A DNA stretch of 64,000 nt from Nocardioides speluncae (GTDB taxonomy: Bacteria > Actinomycetota > Actinomycetes > Propionibacteriales > Nocardioidaceae). The notes below the pieces were generated by a model, which saw only the letters and a list, made by a program, of their open reading frames with translations, had not been told where the DNA came from and searched no databases. The stretch is from positions 17,390 through 81,389 of the forward strand of contig NZ_QEOO01000039.1 of NCBI RefSeq assembly GCF_003121585.1, read 5' to 3'. Each line of letters begins with the position of its first letter. Positions within the stretch are counted from its first letter, which is position 1. This document shows positions 1 to 7,438 of this stretch, one piece after another. A program made the translations under genes and the position numbers.

Positions 1-827
1 AGGTCTCGGAGATCCTGGCCGTCAGCCAGGGCGCCAGGCGCCGGCGTAACGCGAGGCGGAGCGGGCTGGCGGTGGCTGTGATGACCGCGCTCGTGCTCGG
101 CACGTCCTGGTTCGCGACGTCCGCCCTCAGCCGGCTGGACAGCGACTCCGCCGAGATGGCGTCGGACCCCAGTGGTCAACCTGGCAGCGAACCCACGGCC
201 GCCACCGAGGATGAGTCGCCGAGCAACTTCGTCGTCCCGCAGACCGACGCCGAGTTCACCAGCGTCTGCCGGCATGCCAGCTACTCCTCGGCCGACGCCA
301 AGAGGAGGCTCTTCGACGCCGGTCAGGCCGAGCTGGTCGCCAAGACGTCCAACTCGATGCGTGGGTGGGCGCTGTTCGAGTCGCGCGGCGGCGCGCTGTG
401 GGGACGGTGCGAGATCCGGAGGAACGTCGTGGAGATGGCGGTGTTCAGGACCGAGACCGACGACACCCCCGCCGACCACTACGTCAGGAGCAGCACGGTC
501 TGCGGTGGCGGCGACTGTCTTACCGAGGCCTGGCTGGCCACCAAGCTCCCCTCACAGGTCGCGACCGTCTGGATCAACTTCGCCGACAACCAGGTGGTAC
601 GCCGCGCCACGGCCGACGGCTGGATCGCGATGAGTCACCTGCTCGACCTGGAGGTAGGCGAGCCGGCGATCAAGAAGGTCATCTACCTCAACGATGGCGG
701 CGCGGTCCTCGGGGAGTACGTCCCCGGCGCCGGCGGCCAGGCGACAGATCTGCCTACGCTGGCGAGCTACCCGGCCCTCAGCGAGGGACAGCGGCTGAAC
801 TACAAGAACGGCAACTACACCGACTGA
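1..827 (+). CDS. Sigma-factor-associated membrane protein, 5' truncated (class B ectodomain)
   Basis: The reading frame is open from base 3 to the stop, so the gene enters from outside the window; the GTG at 72 is internal. An arginine-rich stub (about bases 36-59) precedes one hydrophobic segment (about bases 63-130), then a polar exported domain. The ectodomain has the cysteine pattern VCRHAS...LWGRCE, a VCGGGDC stretch and a DGWIAM motif near the end. It closely parallels the protein at 16265-17158: both contain 'EMAVF' after the second Cys and both end LNY..NYTD. By analogy with the other pairs, a SigE-type sigma gene should lie just upstream outside the window. The role, membrane sensing or anti-sigma activity, is inferred. 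Confidence 0.75.
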   Translation, partial: VSEILAVSQGARRRRNARRSGLAVAVMTALVLGTSWFATSALSRLDSDSAEMASDPSGQPGSEPTAATEDESPSNFVVPQTDAEFTSVCRHASYSSADAKRRLFDAGQAELVAKTSNSMRGWALFESRGGALWGRCEIRRNVVEMAVFRTETDDTPADHYVRSSTVCGGGDCLTEAWLATKLPSQVATVWINFADNQVVRRATADGWIAMSHLLDLEVGEPAIKKVIYLNDGGAVLGEYVPGAGGQATDLPTLASYPALSEGQRLNYKNGNYTD

Positions 828-834
828 GGTGCGC

Positions 835-1188
835 TCACGGCTGGGCGCGGGTGCGATGCAGCAGCCAGTCCCGGCCGGTGTCAATGAGCGCGTAGCGAAC
901 CGACGACGTCCGGCCGTGCAGCACGAACAGCAGCCGCTTGGCGTTGCTGCCGACGTCCTCCCACCAGCCGATGTCGGCGATCTCCTTGTGCTCATCGGTG
1001 TAGGTGAGGTGGTCGAGGTCGTGATCGTCGACGGCGACCGCCAGCCGGTCCTCGGCGCTGGTCGGCGGCAGCCCGCGCGGCACCGCCCAGGACCGGAGTA
1101 CGCCGTCCTGCTCCAGCCGCAGGTCGAAGTGGTGCCGCGGCTTGTGGTGCTCATGCAGCACGAACGCCGGACGCTCCTCGTCGGTCAC
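835..1188 (-). CDS. DNA ligase D 3'-phosphoesterase (PE)-like domain protein
   Basis: A 117-residue protein from a GTG start. The N-terminal half carries the signature of the LigD phosphoesterase domain: FVLHEHHKPRHHFDLRLE followed by DGVLRSWAVPRGLP, with conserved His and Asp/Arg residues that bind metal and substrate in that family. The C-terminal part (KRLLFVLHG...DWLLHRT) fits the family's closing strands. In LigD these enzymes trim 3' ribonucleoside or phosphate groups during nonhomologous end joining. Here the domain stands alone, without polymerase or ligase domains, and is shorter than the usual 150-190 residues. It runs divergently from the partner gene at 1248. Start choice is uncertain because no clear ribosome-binding site is seen. 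Confidence 0.75.
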   Translation of the reverse strand: MTDEERPAFVLHEHHKPRHHFDLRLEQDGVLRSWAVPRGLPPTSAEDRLAVAVDDHDLDHLTYTDEHKEIADIGWWEDVGSNAKRLLFVLHGRTSSVRYALIDTGRDWLLHRTRAQP

Positions 1189-1212
1189 CCGGTCAGGCTG
1201 TCACAGGGCACG

Positions 1213-1241
1213 GACAACCGAACTCGAACCGTGGTCGTATC
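1213..1241 (+). promoter_or_regulatory. ECF-type promoter, class A (GACAAC-N17-CGTATC)
   Basis: GACAAC at 1213-1218 and CGTATC at 1236-1241 are separated by 17 bp, giving the AAC/CGT pattern typical of ECF sigma promoters. The same elements with the same spacing occur at 2839-2867 and, with a CGTTGA -10, at 4646-4674. The -10 ends 6 bp before the ATG at 1248 and no ribosome-binding site precedes that ATG, so a leaderless transcript is likely. Confidence 0.6.
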
Positions 1242-1247
1242 TCTCGT

Positions 1248-2327
1248 ATGAACATCACCGAGGAGATCGAGCGGTCGATCGGCACCGGGCCACCCCTGCC
1301 GACGGCGACCGCCCGGCTCGCCGCCGGCAAGTCCGCCGTACGCCGCCGCCGGCTCGCCGGCGGCGCAGCCGCGCTCGCCCTGGTCAGCGTCCTCGGCGGG
1401 ACCGCAGCCGTGGCCGGCCTCCTTGACCGCGACACCAAGTCCGATCCGGACCAGGTCGTCATCGTGCCCAATCCCGACGTACCGATCGATCCCGAGGCGC
1501 TACAGCCCGGCCACATCGTCGGCTACAACGAGGACGGCCAAGTGGTCCGCCGCGACTCGAACATCAAGGTCACCTACCTTGCCGAGGAGGTCCTCGAACT
1601 CGACGGGCTGAAGAACACCATGCTCTCGGTCGAGCGAGGCGATGAAGTCGAATGGATCCTGCTCTACCAGAACCCCGGCGGCAGCTTCTACCAAGGCTCA
1701 CCCAGCCAACCCGGGCGAGCCGAGTTCGAGCAGCAGATCGAGTTCCTGCAGGAGCGAATGGCGGCAGCCGGCGCCCAGGCGGCGGAAGAGGACGGCCCGG
1801 TCATGATCGACCCGGATGGCGTTCTCCAGCTCTCCCCTGGCGCGCGCCTGGTCAGACGCGTCGACAACCCCCTCGAGATGGGGCCGCCCAAGAAGTCGGT
1901 CGGCCTTGTGGTGGAGCGGGAAGGCACGACCTACTGGCTGCTCCTGCGGCTCTCGGGAGGCTCGGGCTGGCAGGAGCGGGCGGACGAAGCGGACTACCCG
2001 ACCTTCGACATGTGGCTCGATCAGAACCTGGCGGAGGCGCGCGGACGCCCGGCGCTGCAACTGGTGCGCTTCGGTGCCGACGACCAGCTCGTCGGGCTCT
2101 CGGGCGTCACGATCATTCGGCAGCTCGACGACACACAGCTCGGCGACCTCAGCCGGCCGGAGCACGTGTCCGCCGTCGCCGAGGTCCGCTACCAGGGCCG
2201 TACCTGGTTCGTCCTCGCGACCGGCACGACCTACTCCCCGACCGTCGCGAAACCGGGCCGGGAGACCATCGAGGAGTACCTCGACCATCTCCGCGCGCAG
2301 CGCAACCCCGACAATGTGCAGCCATGA
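1248..2327 (+). CDS. Sigma-factor partner membrane protein with three class A ectodomain repeats
   Basis: 359 residues. Residues 1-35 are cytoplasmic (ITEEIERSIGTGPP, then VRRRR), residues about 36-58 are a transmembrane helix, and the rest is predicted outside. The ectodomain appears to contain three related modules (about 90-170, 185-265, 270-350). Each runs: DGxxV/L, a short variable segment, a hydrophobic strand such as SVGLVVEREG or VSAVAEVRYQG, an aromatic TYWLLLR or TWFVLAT strand, then an acidic helix ending in a W/Y-L motif. The same module occurs in the proteins at 3406 and 4727. The stop overlaps the start of the sigma gene at 2324 (ATGA), implying coupled translation. I infer a sensor or anti-sigma role; no zinc-binding HxxxCxxC anti-sigma motif is present. 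Confidence 0.7.
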   Translation: MNITEEIERSIGTGPPLPTATARLAAGKSAVRRRRLAGGAAALALVSVLGGTAAVAGLLDRDTKSDPDQVVIVPNPDVPIDPEALQPGHIVGYNEDGQVVRRDSNIKVTYLAEEVLELDGLKNTMLSVERGDEVEWILLYQNPGGSFYQGSPSQPGRAEFEQQIEFLQERMAAAGAQAAEEDGPVMIDPDGVLQLSPGARLVRRVDNPLEMGPPKKSVGLVVEREGTTYWLLLRLSGGSGWQERADEADYPTFDMWLDQNLAEARGRPALQLVRFGADDQLVGLSGVTIIRQLDDTQLGDLSRPEHVSAVAEVRYQGRTWFVLATGTTYSPTVAKPGRETIEEYLDHLRAQRNPDNVQP

Positions 2328-2818
2328 TCGGCCGGAAGCGCGACGACGCGGCGTACGTCGAGTTCGTGGCCTCGCGGCAGCAGCATCTGTTCCGGGTCGC
2401 GTACGCCGTGTGCGGCGACTGGCACCAGGCGAGCGACCTGCTCCAGACCGCGCTCACCAAGCTGTACGTCGCATGGTCGCGGGTGCATCGGGACGGGCGC
2501 GAGGAGGCTTACGTGCGGCAGATCATCGTCCGTACCAACATCGACGACAGCCGTCGGCGCAAGCGCCGGCCGGAGACGCCCGGGCTGGACGGGTTCGACC
2601 TGGCAAGCCACGAGGAGCTGGCGGTCGAGGAGCGGTCCGCGCTGTTCGAGGCGCTGCAGGGTCTGCCACCGATGCAGCGGAAGGCAGTCGTACTCAGGCA
2701 CTGGCTAGGGCTGTCGGTCGCGGAAACCGCCGGCGAGCTCGGCATCACCGAAGGCACCGTCAAGAGCCACACCTCGCGCGGCCTCGAGAAGCTGCAGGCG
2801 GTGCTCAGCAACCAGTAG
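2324..2818 (+). CDS. SigE-family ECF RNA polymerase sigma factor
   Basis: 164 residues starting at an ATG that overlaps the previous stop. Sigma region 2 is at about residues 8-70 (FRVAYAVCGDWHQASDLLQ, then the TALTKLYVAW segment typical of the actinobacterial SigE family). Region 4 is at about 110-160, with the helix-turn-helix MQRKAVVLRHWLGLSVAETA followed by GITEGTVKSHTSRGLEKL. It replaces the housekeeping sigma on core polymerase at ECF promoters. Partner-first gene order here is the reverse of the 2912/3406 pair. The likely target is the GACAAC-N17-CGTATC promoter upstream of its own operon, by analogy with ECF autoregulation. Confidence 0.9.
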   Translation: MIGRKRDDAAYVEFVASRQQHLFRVAYAVCGDWHQASDLLQTALTKLYVAWSRVHRDGREEAYVRQIIVRTNIDDSRRRKRRPETPGLDGFDLASHEELAVEERSALFEALQGLPPMQRKAVVLRHWLGLSVAETAGELGITEGTVKSHTSRGLEKLQAVLSNQ

Positions 2819-2838
2819 GCAACCAGTAGCGGCGCGGT

Positions 2839-2867
2839 GACAACAAAATCGGCCCGGTCTCCGTATC
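2839..2867 (+). promoter_or_regulatory. ECF-type promoter, class A (GACAAC-N17-CGTATC)
   Basis: GACAAC at 2839-2844 and CGTATC at 2862-2867 with a 17-bp spacer. Both hexamers are identical to the promoter before 1248 although the spacers differ. It would give a leader of roughly 40 nt before the sigma gene at 2912. Confidence 0.6.
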
Positions 2868-2911
2868 CACGCCTGACACGCGCGACGATGCGCTGAGCAG
2901 AAGGGTGGCCG

Positions 2912-3406
2912 ATGAGGAGAGCGGAGCGGGAGGCGGCGTACAGCGCGTACGTGGCCGCACGCCAGACCCACTGGCGGCGGGTCGCGTACGCGCTGTGCGG
3001 GGACTGGCATCACGCCGAGGACCTGCTGCAGATCGCGCTGACCAAGCTGTACGTCGCCTGGCCGAAGCTGGCGATCGACGGCCGCGAAGATGCCTACGTC
3101 CGCCAGATCATCGTCCGCGCCAACATCGACGAGTACCGCCGTCCGTGGCGGCGGGAGCGGATCGGCGTCGAGGGTCCCGAGCCGGTTGCTCGTGAGGAAC
3201 TGGCGTTCGAGGACCGCTCCGAGCTGATGGACGCGCTCCGCGACCTTTCCCCGATGCAGCGCAAGGTCGTCGTACTCAGGCACTGGCTCGGCCTGTCGAT
3301 CGAGGAGACCGCCACCGAGCTCAAGATCTCGGCCGGCACGGTCAAGAGCCACAACGCCCGCGGCCTGGAGCGGCTCCAGTCCCTGATCACCGAGGAGAGC
3401 CGCTGA
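2912..3406 (+). CDS. SigE-family ECF RNA polymerase sigma factor
   Basis: 164 residues. Region 2 is visible as WRRVAYALCGDWHHAEDLLQ with TKLYVAWPKL, and region 4 as MQRKVVVLRHWLGLSIEETA then KISAGTVKSHNARGLERL. A ribosome-binding site (AAGGGTGG) lies a few bases before the ATG. It is first in its operon, and its TGA shares one base with the ATG of the membrane partner at 3406, so the two are translationally coupled. It is a close paralogue of the sigma genes at 2324 and 5563, suggesting local duplication. Expected to recognise the class A promoter about 45 bp upstream, which would make the operon self-activating. Confidence 0.9.
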   Translation: MRRAEREAAYSAYVAARQTHWRRVAYALCGDWHHAEDLLQIALTKLYVAWPKLAIDGREDAYVRQIIVRANIDEYRRPWRRERIGVEGPEPVAREELAFEDRSELMDALRDLSPMQRKVVVLRHWLGLSIEETATELKISAGTVKSHNARGLERLQSLITEESR

Positions 3407-4638
3407 TGAACCTGAAAGAGCTCTTCGAGACCCAGATCCCGGTCGGCCCCGAGCACACCCCGCTGCCGGCCCGGATCGAGGCGGGACGCCGCGCCCTGCG
3501 CCGCCGTCGGGGGTACGCCGCCGGCACCACGTCGATCGCCGCGGTCGTCACGCTCGCCGTACTCACTATGGTCGGCAACGGCGACCTGAGCGCGGACCGG
3601 GACAGCTCGCCGGCGACCGCCTCGGAGTCCCCGACCGCCGGCCCCACCTATACGCCCGCGCCGCCGGACGAGGAGCTCACCAGCGCGATCCCGGTCGCCA
3701 ACTGGGCGGGCTGCGTGAGCGGTCCACCCTCGGACGAGACCTCAGAAGAGGAGTTCGAGCCCGAGCGGCGCTGCGCGGACGACATGGCGAAGTACGGCAC
3801 CGAAGGCCAGCTCAAGCGGCGCGACGGTGTTCAGGTCAGCCGCCGGGTCGACGACCCGGTCATCGACGGCGACGCGGTCGAGGCGAGCGTCGCCCTCGAG
3901 CTGATCTACGACGGCCACACCAAGTGGTACTTCCTCGAGCACGGCGAGCACGGCGGCGTGCTGGTCGCGGATCCAGTGAAGGACGAGGCGGTTGCCGGGA
4001 TGTCCTTCGATACGTGGGCCAAGCAGCTCGGTCCGCTCACCGACCCGGGTCATCGCTACCCCGAGATGAAGGACGCCGAGGGCGTCACCCGGGTGGGGAC
4101 CGCCTGGTACGACCAGGACGGCGAGCTGATGATCCGCGAGGACGCCGAGGAGATCGATCGCGTCGACGACCCGCTGGCGTACGACGGCAGATCCGTCGCG
4201 CTGGCCGCGGAGGTCGACGGCACCGAATGGTGGACGCTGTTGTCCGGCGACCCGGGGCAGCACTGGGTGATGGAACCGGCCGGCGACGGTGACTTCCGGG
4301 ACTGGGTGGATACCCAGGTCCGCGAGCTCTACACCAAGCCGTCCGGCTTCCGCCTCACCGTCGCCGAAAACGGGGAGATCAAGTTCGAGGACGGCCTCCT
4401 CGAGGTCGTCGACCAGATCACCAACCCTGACCTCGACTGGTTCACCGAGCCGGGCGAGCAGTCCGCGCTGATCATGGTCGACAGCGGCACCGGGTCGGGC
4501 CAGCACCCGATGCTGGTGCGCACTCGGAACCACCTCTTCGACGGAGCGATCGAGCTCGTGCAGTCGCCCGGTCGCCGCGGCCAGGAGGAGGAGACGCTCG
4601 AGCAGGTGCTGACGCGACTGCAGAACGAAGGACTCTGA
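3406..4638 (+). CDS. Sigma-factor partner membrane protein with three class A ectodomain repeats
   Basis: 410 residues. The N-terminal stub (MNLKELFETQIPVGPE, then LRRRR at about 31-35) matches the stubs of the other partners, followed by a transmembrane helix at about 36-56. A proline/threonine-rich linker and a Cys-containing segment (WAGCVSG...RRCADD) lead to three modules beginning near EGQLKRRDG, DGELMIRED and NGEIKFEDG. Each module has a hydrophobic strand and an aromatic strand (TKWYFLEH, TEWWTLLSG). The first base of its ATG is the last base of the upstream sigma stop. The copy number of modules matches 1248 but exceeds 4727. Function as regulator or sensor of the sigma factor is inferred. 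Confidence 0.7.
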   Translation: MNLKELFETQIPVGPEHTPLPARIEAGRRALRRRRGYAAGTTSIAAVVTLAVLTMVGNGDLSADRDSSPATASESPTAGPTYTPAPPDEELTSAIPVANWAGCVSGPPSDETSEEEFEPERRCADDMAKYGTEGQLKRRDGVQVSRRVDDPVIDGDAVEASVALELIYDGHTKWYFLEHGEHGGVLVADPVKDEAVAGMSFDTWAKQLGPLTDPGHRYPEMKDAEGVTRVGTAWYDQDGELMIREDAEEIDRVDDPLAYDGRSVALAAEVDGTEWWTLLSGDPGQHWVMEPAGDGDFRDWVDTQVRELYTKPSGFRLTVAENGEIKFEDGLLEVVDQITNPDLDWFTEPGEQSALIMVDSGTGSGQHPMLVRTRNHLFDGAIELVQSPGRRGQEEETLEQVLTRLQNEGL

Positions 4639-4645
4639 GCAGCCG

Positions 4646-4674
4646 GACAACCGATCGGCGATCCGTTCCGTTGA
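4646..4674 (+). promoter_or_regulatory. ECF-type promoter, class A variant (GACAAC-N17-CGTTGA)
   Basis: GACAAC at 4646-4651 and CGTTGA at 4669-4674 with a 17-bp spacer. The -35 and spacing equal those at 1213 and 2839, while the -10 keeps CGT but diverges after it. It lies 8 bases past the stop of the preceding gene and about 50 bp before the ATG at 4727. Confidence 0.5.
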
Positions 4675-4726
4675 CGGGGTGAGGCCTCCACTCACCCAGC
4701 GATACTCAACGAGACGGAGAGCAGGC

Positions 4727-5566
4727 ATGAGCATCAGCGAGCAGATCGAGGCGTCCTTCGGCGACGGCCCGGCACACCGGTCCCTCGAGGACCGGCTGTC
4801 AGCCGGCCGCAGGGCGCGCCGTCGGCGCAAGGGCGCCGAAGGCGTGGCGGCCGTCGCCGGCGTCGCCGTACTCGGACTGGTGGCGTACGGCATCGCGCCC
4901 GGCGGCACCCCCGACAGCGCCGAGGACCCCGTCTACTCCGGCAAGCCGACTGCGTCAGCGACGGCGAGCGGTTCGCCGACCGGCAAGGCCCTCAAGCCGC
5001 TCGAGGAGGGGCAGTGGGCGGAGTACGACGCCGACGGCAACGTCGTACTCGCCGACGGAGTCACCGAGCTGCAGCGGGTGCCCAACCCGTTGGACTGGCC
5101 GCTGCCGAAGCGGTCGGTCGGCCTCGAGGTGGAGCGGGCCGGCAAGAAGGTCTGGATGCTGCTCGAGTACGAACCCGGCAGCGGCACCAGCGCGTCCGCC
5201 GATCCTGCGCAGAAGTCGTTCGCGACCCTGCAGGAGTGGCTGGACTACCAGGTCGCGCTGCACACCGGCGGCGAGCAGCTGCAGCTCGTGGAGTTCGGCA
5301 CCGGCGAGACGCTCGAGCCGCTGCCCGGCGTCACGATCGTCCAGCAACGGCCGAGCCCGGACGTCGGCGACGACTTCGCAGGACAGGGCGACCGCAGCGC
5401 GGTGGCCGAGGTGCGGGTCGACGGCGACACCTGGTTCGTGCTCGCCCGAGACCTCGACGGGCCTCCGCAGTACATCCCGACCGCCGCGATCGCCGGCCGG
5501 CAGACACTCGCCGAGTTCCTCGTCTATGCGCGCGGCCAGTACGCCGGCGGAGAGGGGCTGCTGTGA
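4727..5566 (+). CDS. Sigma-factor partner membrane protein with two class A ectodomain repeats
   Basis: 279 residues; the ATG at 4727 follows GAGACGGAGAGCAGG, a good ribosome-binding region. The stub SISEQIEASFGDGP with the basic run RRARRRRK precedes a transmembrane helix (about 38-56). The ectodomain has two class A modules: one from DGNVVLADG through SVGLEVERAGKKVWMLLEYE, the second from GETLEPLPG through AVAEVRVDGDTWFVLARD. These align residue by residue with modules 2 and 3 of the protein at 1248, so the two genes are direct paralogues differing by one module. Its stop overlaps the GTG of the sigma gene at 5563. Sensor or anti-sigma role inferred. Confidence 0.7.
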   Translation: MSISEQIEASFGDGPAHRSLEDRLSAGRRARRRRKGAEGVAAVAGVAVLGLVAYGIAPGGTPDSAEDPVYSGKPTASATASGSPTGKALKPLEEGQWAEYDADGNVVLADGVTELQRVPNPLDWPLPKRSVGLEVERAGKKVWMLLEYEPGSGTSASADPAQKSFATLQEWLDYQVALHTGGEQLQLVEFGTGETLEPLPGVTIVQQRPSPDVGDDFAGQGDRSAVAEVRVDGDTWFVLARDLDGPPQYIPTAAIAGRQTLAEFLVYARGQYAGGEGLL

Positions 5567-6054
5567 GTCTCAAGCCTGCAGCCGAAGCGGCGTACGCGGA
5601 GTTCGTCGCCGCCCGCCAGAACCACCTCCGCCGGGTCGCCTATGCGATCTGCGGTGACTGGCACCAGGCCGACGACCTGCTCCAGACCGCACTGGTGAAG
5701 CTGTACGTCGCGTGGCCGCGGCTGCACCGCGCGGGTCGCGAGGAGGCCTACGTGCGGCAGATCATCGTGCGCGCCAACATCGACCTCCACCGCCGGCCGT
5801 GGCGCCGCGAGGCACCCGGCCTCGACGGTCACGATCCGGCCGTGCGCGAAGGGCTGCCGGTGGAGGAGCGGAGCGCGCTGTTCGAGGCGCTGCAGGCGCT
5901 GCCGGAGATGCAGCGCAAGGCCGTCGTACTCAGGCACTGGCTGGGACTGTCGGTCGCCGAGACCGCCCGCGAGCTCGGCATCAACGAAGGCACCGTCAAG
6001 AGCCACACCTCCCGCGGCCTGGAGAAGCTGCACGCGGTGCTGACGCCGCAGTGA
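5563..6054 (+). CDS. SigE-family ECF RNA polymerase sigma factor
   Basis: 163 residues from a GTG start that overlaps the previous TGA (GTGA), so it is probably expressed by coupled translation. Region 2: LRRVAYAICGDWHQADDLLQ and VKLYVAWPRL. Region 4: MQRKAVVLRHWLGLSVAETA and GINEGTVKSHTSRGLEKLHAV. It is nearly identical in region 4 to the sigma at 2324, which also sits downstream of a class A partner. The two loci are therefore a duplicated partner-sigma pair, and cross-recognition of each other's promoters is likely. Confidence 0.9.
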   Translation: MSLKPAAEAAYAEFVAARQNHLRRVAYAICGDWHQADDLLQTALVKLYVAWPRLHRAGREEAYVRQIIVRANIDLHRRPWRREAPGLDGHDPAVREGLPVEERSALFEALQALPEMQRKAVVLRHWLGLSVAETARELGINEGTVKSHTSRGLEKLHAVLTPQ

Positions 6055-6200
6055 CCAACGAGGTCGTGGTGACCGACTCGGCAAGACCGATCGCGCGTAC
6101 GCGCACCGGTTCCCTGTCCATGATGCCGATATCGTGAGCGCATGCGGGGAGCGGGCGAAGGCTCACCACTTCTAGACTTGGCCGAACGCTGGGCGGCCGC

Positions 6201-6744
6201 GTGAGCCGAGTCGTCGGAATCGTCGCTAGCGGCGCAGGCGGCGTGGAGCAGCTGCGAGAGCGCCTCGTCGTGCCTCTGCTCGATCGTGGTTTCCAGGTAT
6301 CCATCGCCCACGCCCACGGCCGCGGCATGGCTCCACGCAAGCGGCGAGGATGAGGCGCTGGCCGGTATCACGGGATTGCCTGTGCGGTCTCAGCCTCGGC
6401 TGCCGAACGAGCCGAGCCCGCACCCGCGGCCAGATGTGCTCGTGGCAGCGCCGGCGACAGCCAACACGGTTGCGAAACTCGCTCTCGGCATCGCCGACAA
6501 TCAGGCCCTTACGGTGCTTTGTGAGAACGTCGCGACCACTCCGATGATCGTGTTTCCACGAGTCAACGCCGGCCATGCGCGTCAGCCGTCGTGGGACCTG
6601 CACCTGGAGGCCCTGCGGCGGGCCGGTGTGCGCCTGATCTACGGCAACGACGTGTGGCCCCTGTACGAGCCACGGGAGGCGGTGCCAAGGCGTGACCTGC
6701 CCTGGGAGACGGTGATCATGACCGTGGAGGAACTGCTCCCCTGA
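6201..6744 (+). pseudogene. Flavoprotein (phosphopantothenoylcysteine decarboxylase-like), frameshifted
   Basis: Two frames together encode one flavoprotein. The GTG at 6201 begins RVVGIVASGAGGVEQLRERL, a Rossmann-like start, and this frame runs into a stop at 6351-6353. The adjacent frame, open to 6744, continues with PTAAAWLHASGE and carries the family signature VLVAAPATANTVAKLALGIAD, which binds flavin and phosphate in the PPC-decarboxylase/flavoprotein family. Restoring two bases near 6311 would join GFQVSI to LTPTAAAWLH, so a 2-nt deletion is the simplest explanation. It could be a real pseudogene or a sequencing error. A 20-codon frame at 6142-6204 ends in a GTGA overlap with the start and may be a remnant of an upstream gene. 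Confidence 0.65.
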
Positions 6745-6752
6745 CGACCCGG

Positions 6753-7421
6753 CTAGCCGAGGAGCCACCAGACCAGCAGCACGAGCACGACGAGGGCGAG
6801 GACGGCCACGGCGGCCTGCTTGCCGTAGCTCTTGAGCAGCACCGGCAGCACGGTCCTGCCGAGGTCGAGTGCGTCGGGCTCGCCGGATGCCCGCGGCTGC
6901 TCCGAGGCGAGTGGCTGTGCCGGAGCGGACGGGGGCGGCTCGGGGTTCCGCTCCTCCCGCTCCGGCACAGCCGGTCTCTGGTCGGCCAGCCGCTGTTCGA
7001 GGCAGCCGACGAACTGCCCGAGCAGCTTGTCCGACACGTCCTGCATCACGCCGCGCCCGAACTGCGCCGGCTTCCCGGTGACCGAGAGGTCGGTCAGGAC
7101 CTGCACCTCCGTGCCGGCGTCGAGCCCGGTCATCGACAGCCGGACCTCGGCGCCGGCCGTGCCGTTGCCGCGCTTGTCCTTGCCCTTGGCCTGGACCCGG
7201 AACGTGTGCGCGTCCTCGTCACGCTCGACGAAGGTGCCGGTGCCGGCGTACACGAGCGCGATCGGCCCGAGCTTGACCTTGCAGGTGCCCTGGAAGGTCT
7301 CGCCGTCGGCCGCCGTGACCTGCGCGCCTGGGAAGCACTCGGCCAGGACCGCGATGTCCTGGAAGTGCGCCCAGGTCTCGGCGACCGGCGTCGGGACCGT
7401 GAAGGTGTGCGTGAGCTCCAT
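6753..7421 (-). CDS. CoxG/SRPBCC family protein with C-terminal membrane anchor
   Basis: 222 residues. Residues 1-150 form an SRPBCC (START-like) domain of the CO-dehydrogenase subunit G family: it begins MELTHTFTVPTPVAETWAHF and contains FPGAQVT and GRGVMQDVSDKLL. A Pro/Glu-rich linker follows, then a C-terminal transmembrane helix (about 200-221, VAVLALVVLVLLVWWLLG). In the Cox system of Afipia/Oligotropha, CoxG is thought to recruit the hydroxylase to the membrane, and the tail anchor fits that role. It is the last gene of the eight-gene minus-strand operon, 17 bases after the FAD subunit. Confidence 0.85.
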   Translation of the reverse strand: MELTHTFTVPTPVAETWAHFQDIAVLAECFPGAQVTAADGETFQGTCKVKLGPIALVYAGTGTFVERDEDAHTFRVQAKGKDKRGNGTAGAEVRLSMTGLDAGTEVQVLTDLSVTGKPAQFGRGVMQDVSDKLLGQFVGCLEQRLADQRPAVPEREERNPEPPPSAPAQPLASEQPRASGEPDALDLGRTVLPVLLKSYGKQAAVAVLALVVLVLLVWWLLG

Positions 7422-7438
7422 TCGCCGGGGCCGTCGGG

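Noticed and set aside
72..827. Complete gene starting at the GTG at 72
   Set aside because: The frame is open to the window edge and the upstream codons encode the arginine-rich stub seen in the paralogues, so the gene is truncated, not complete.
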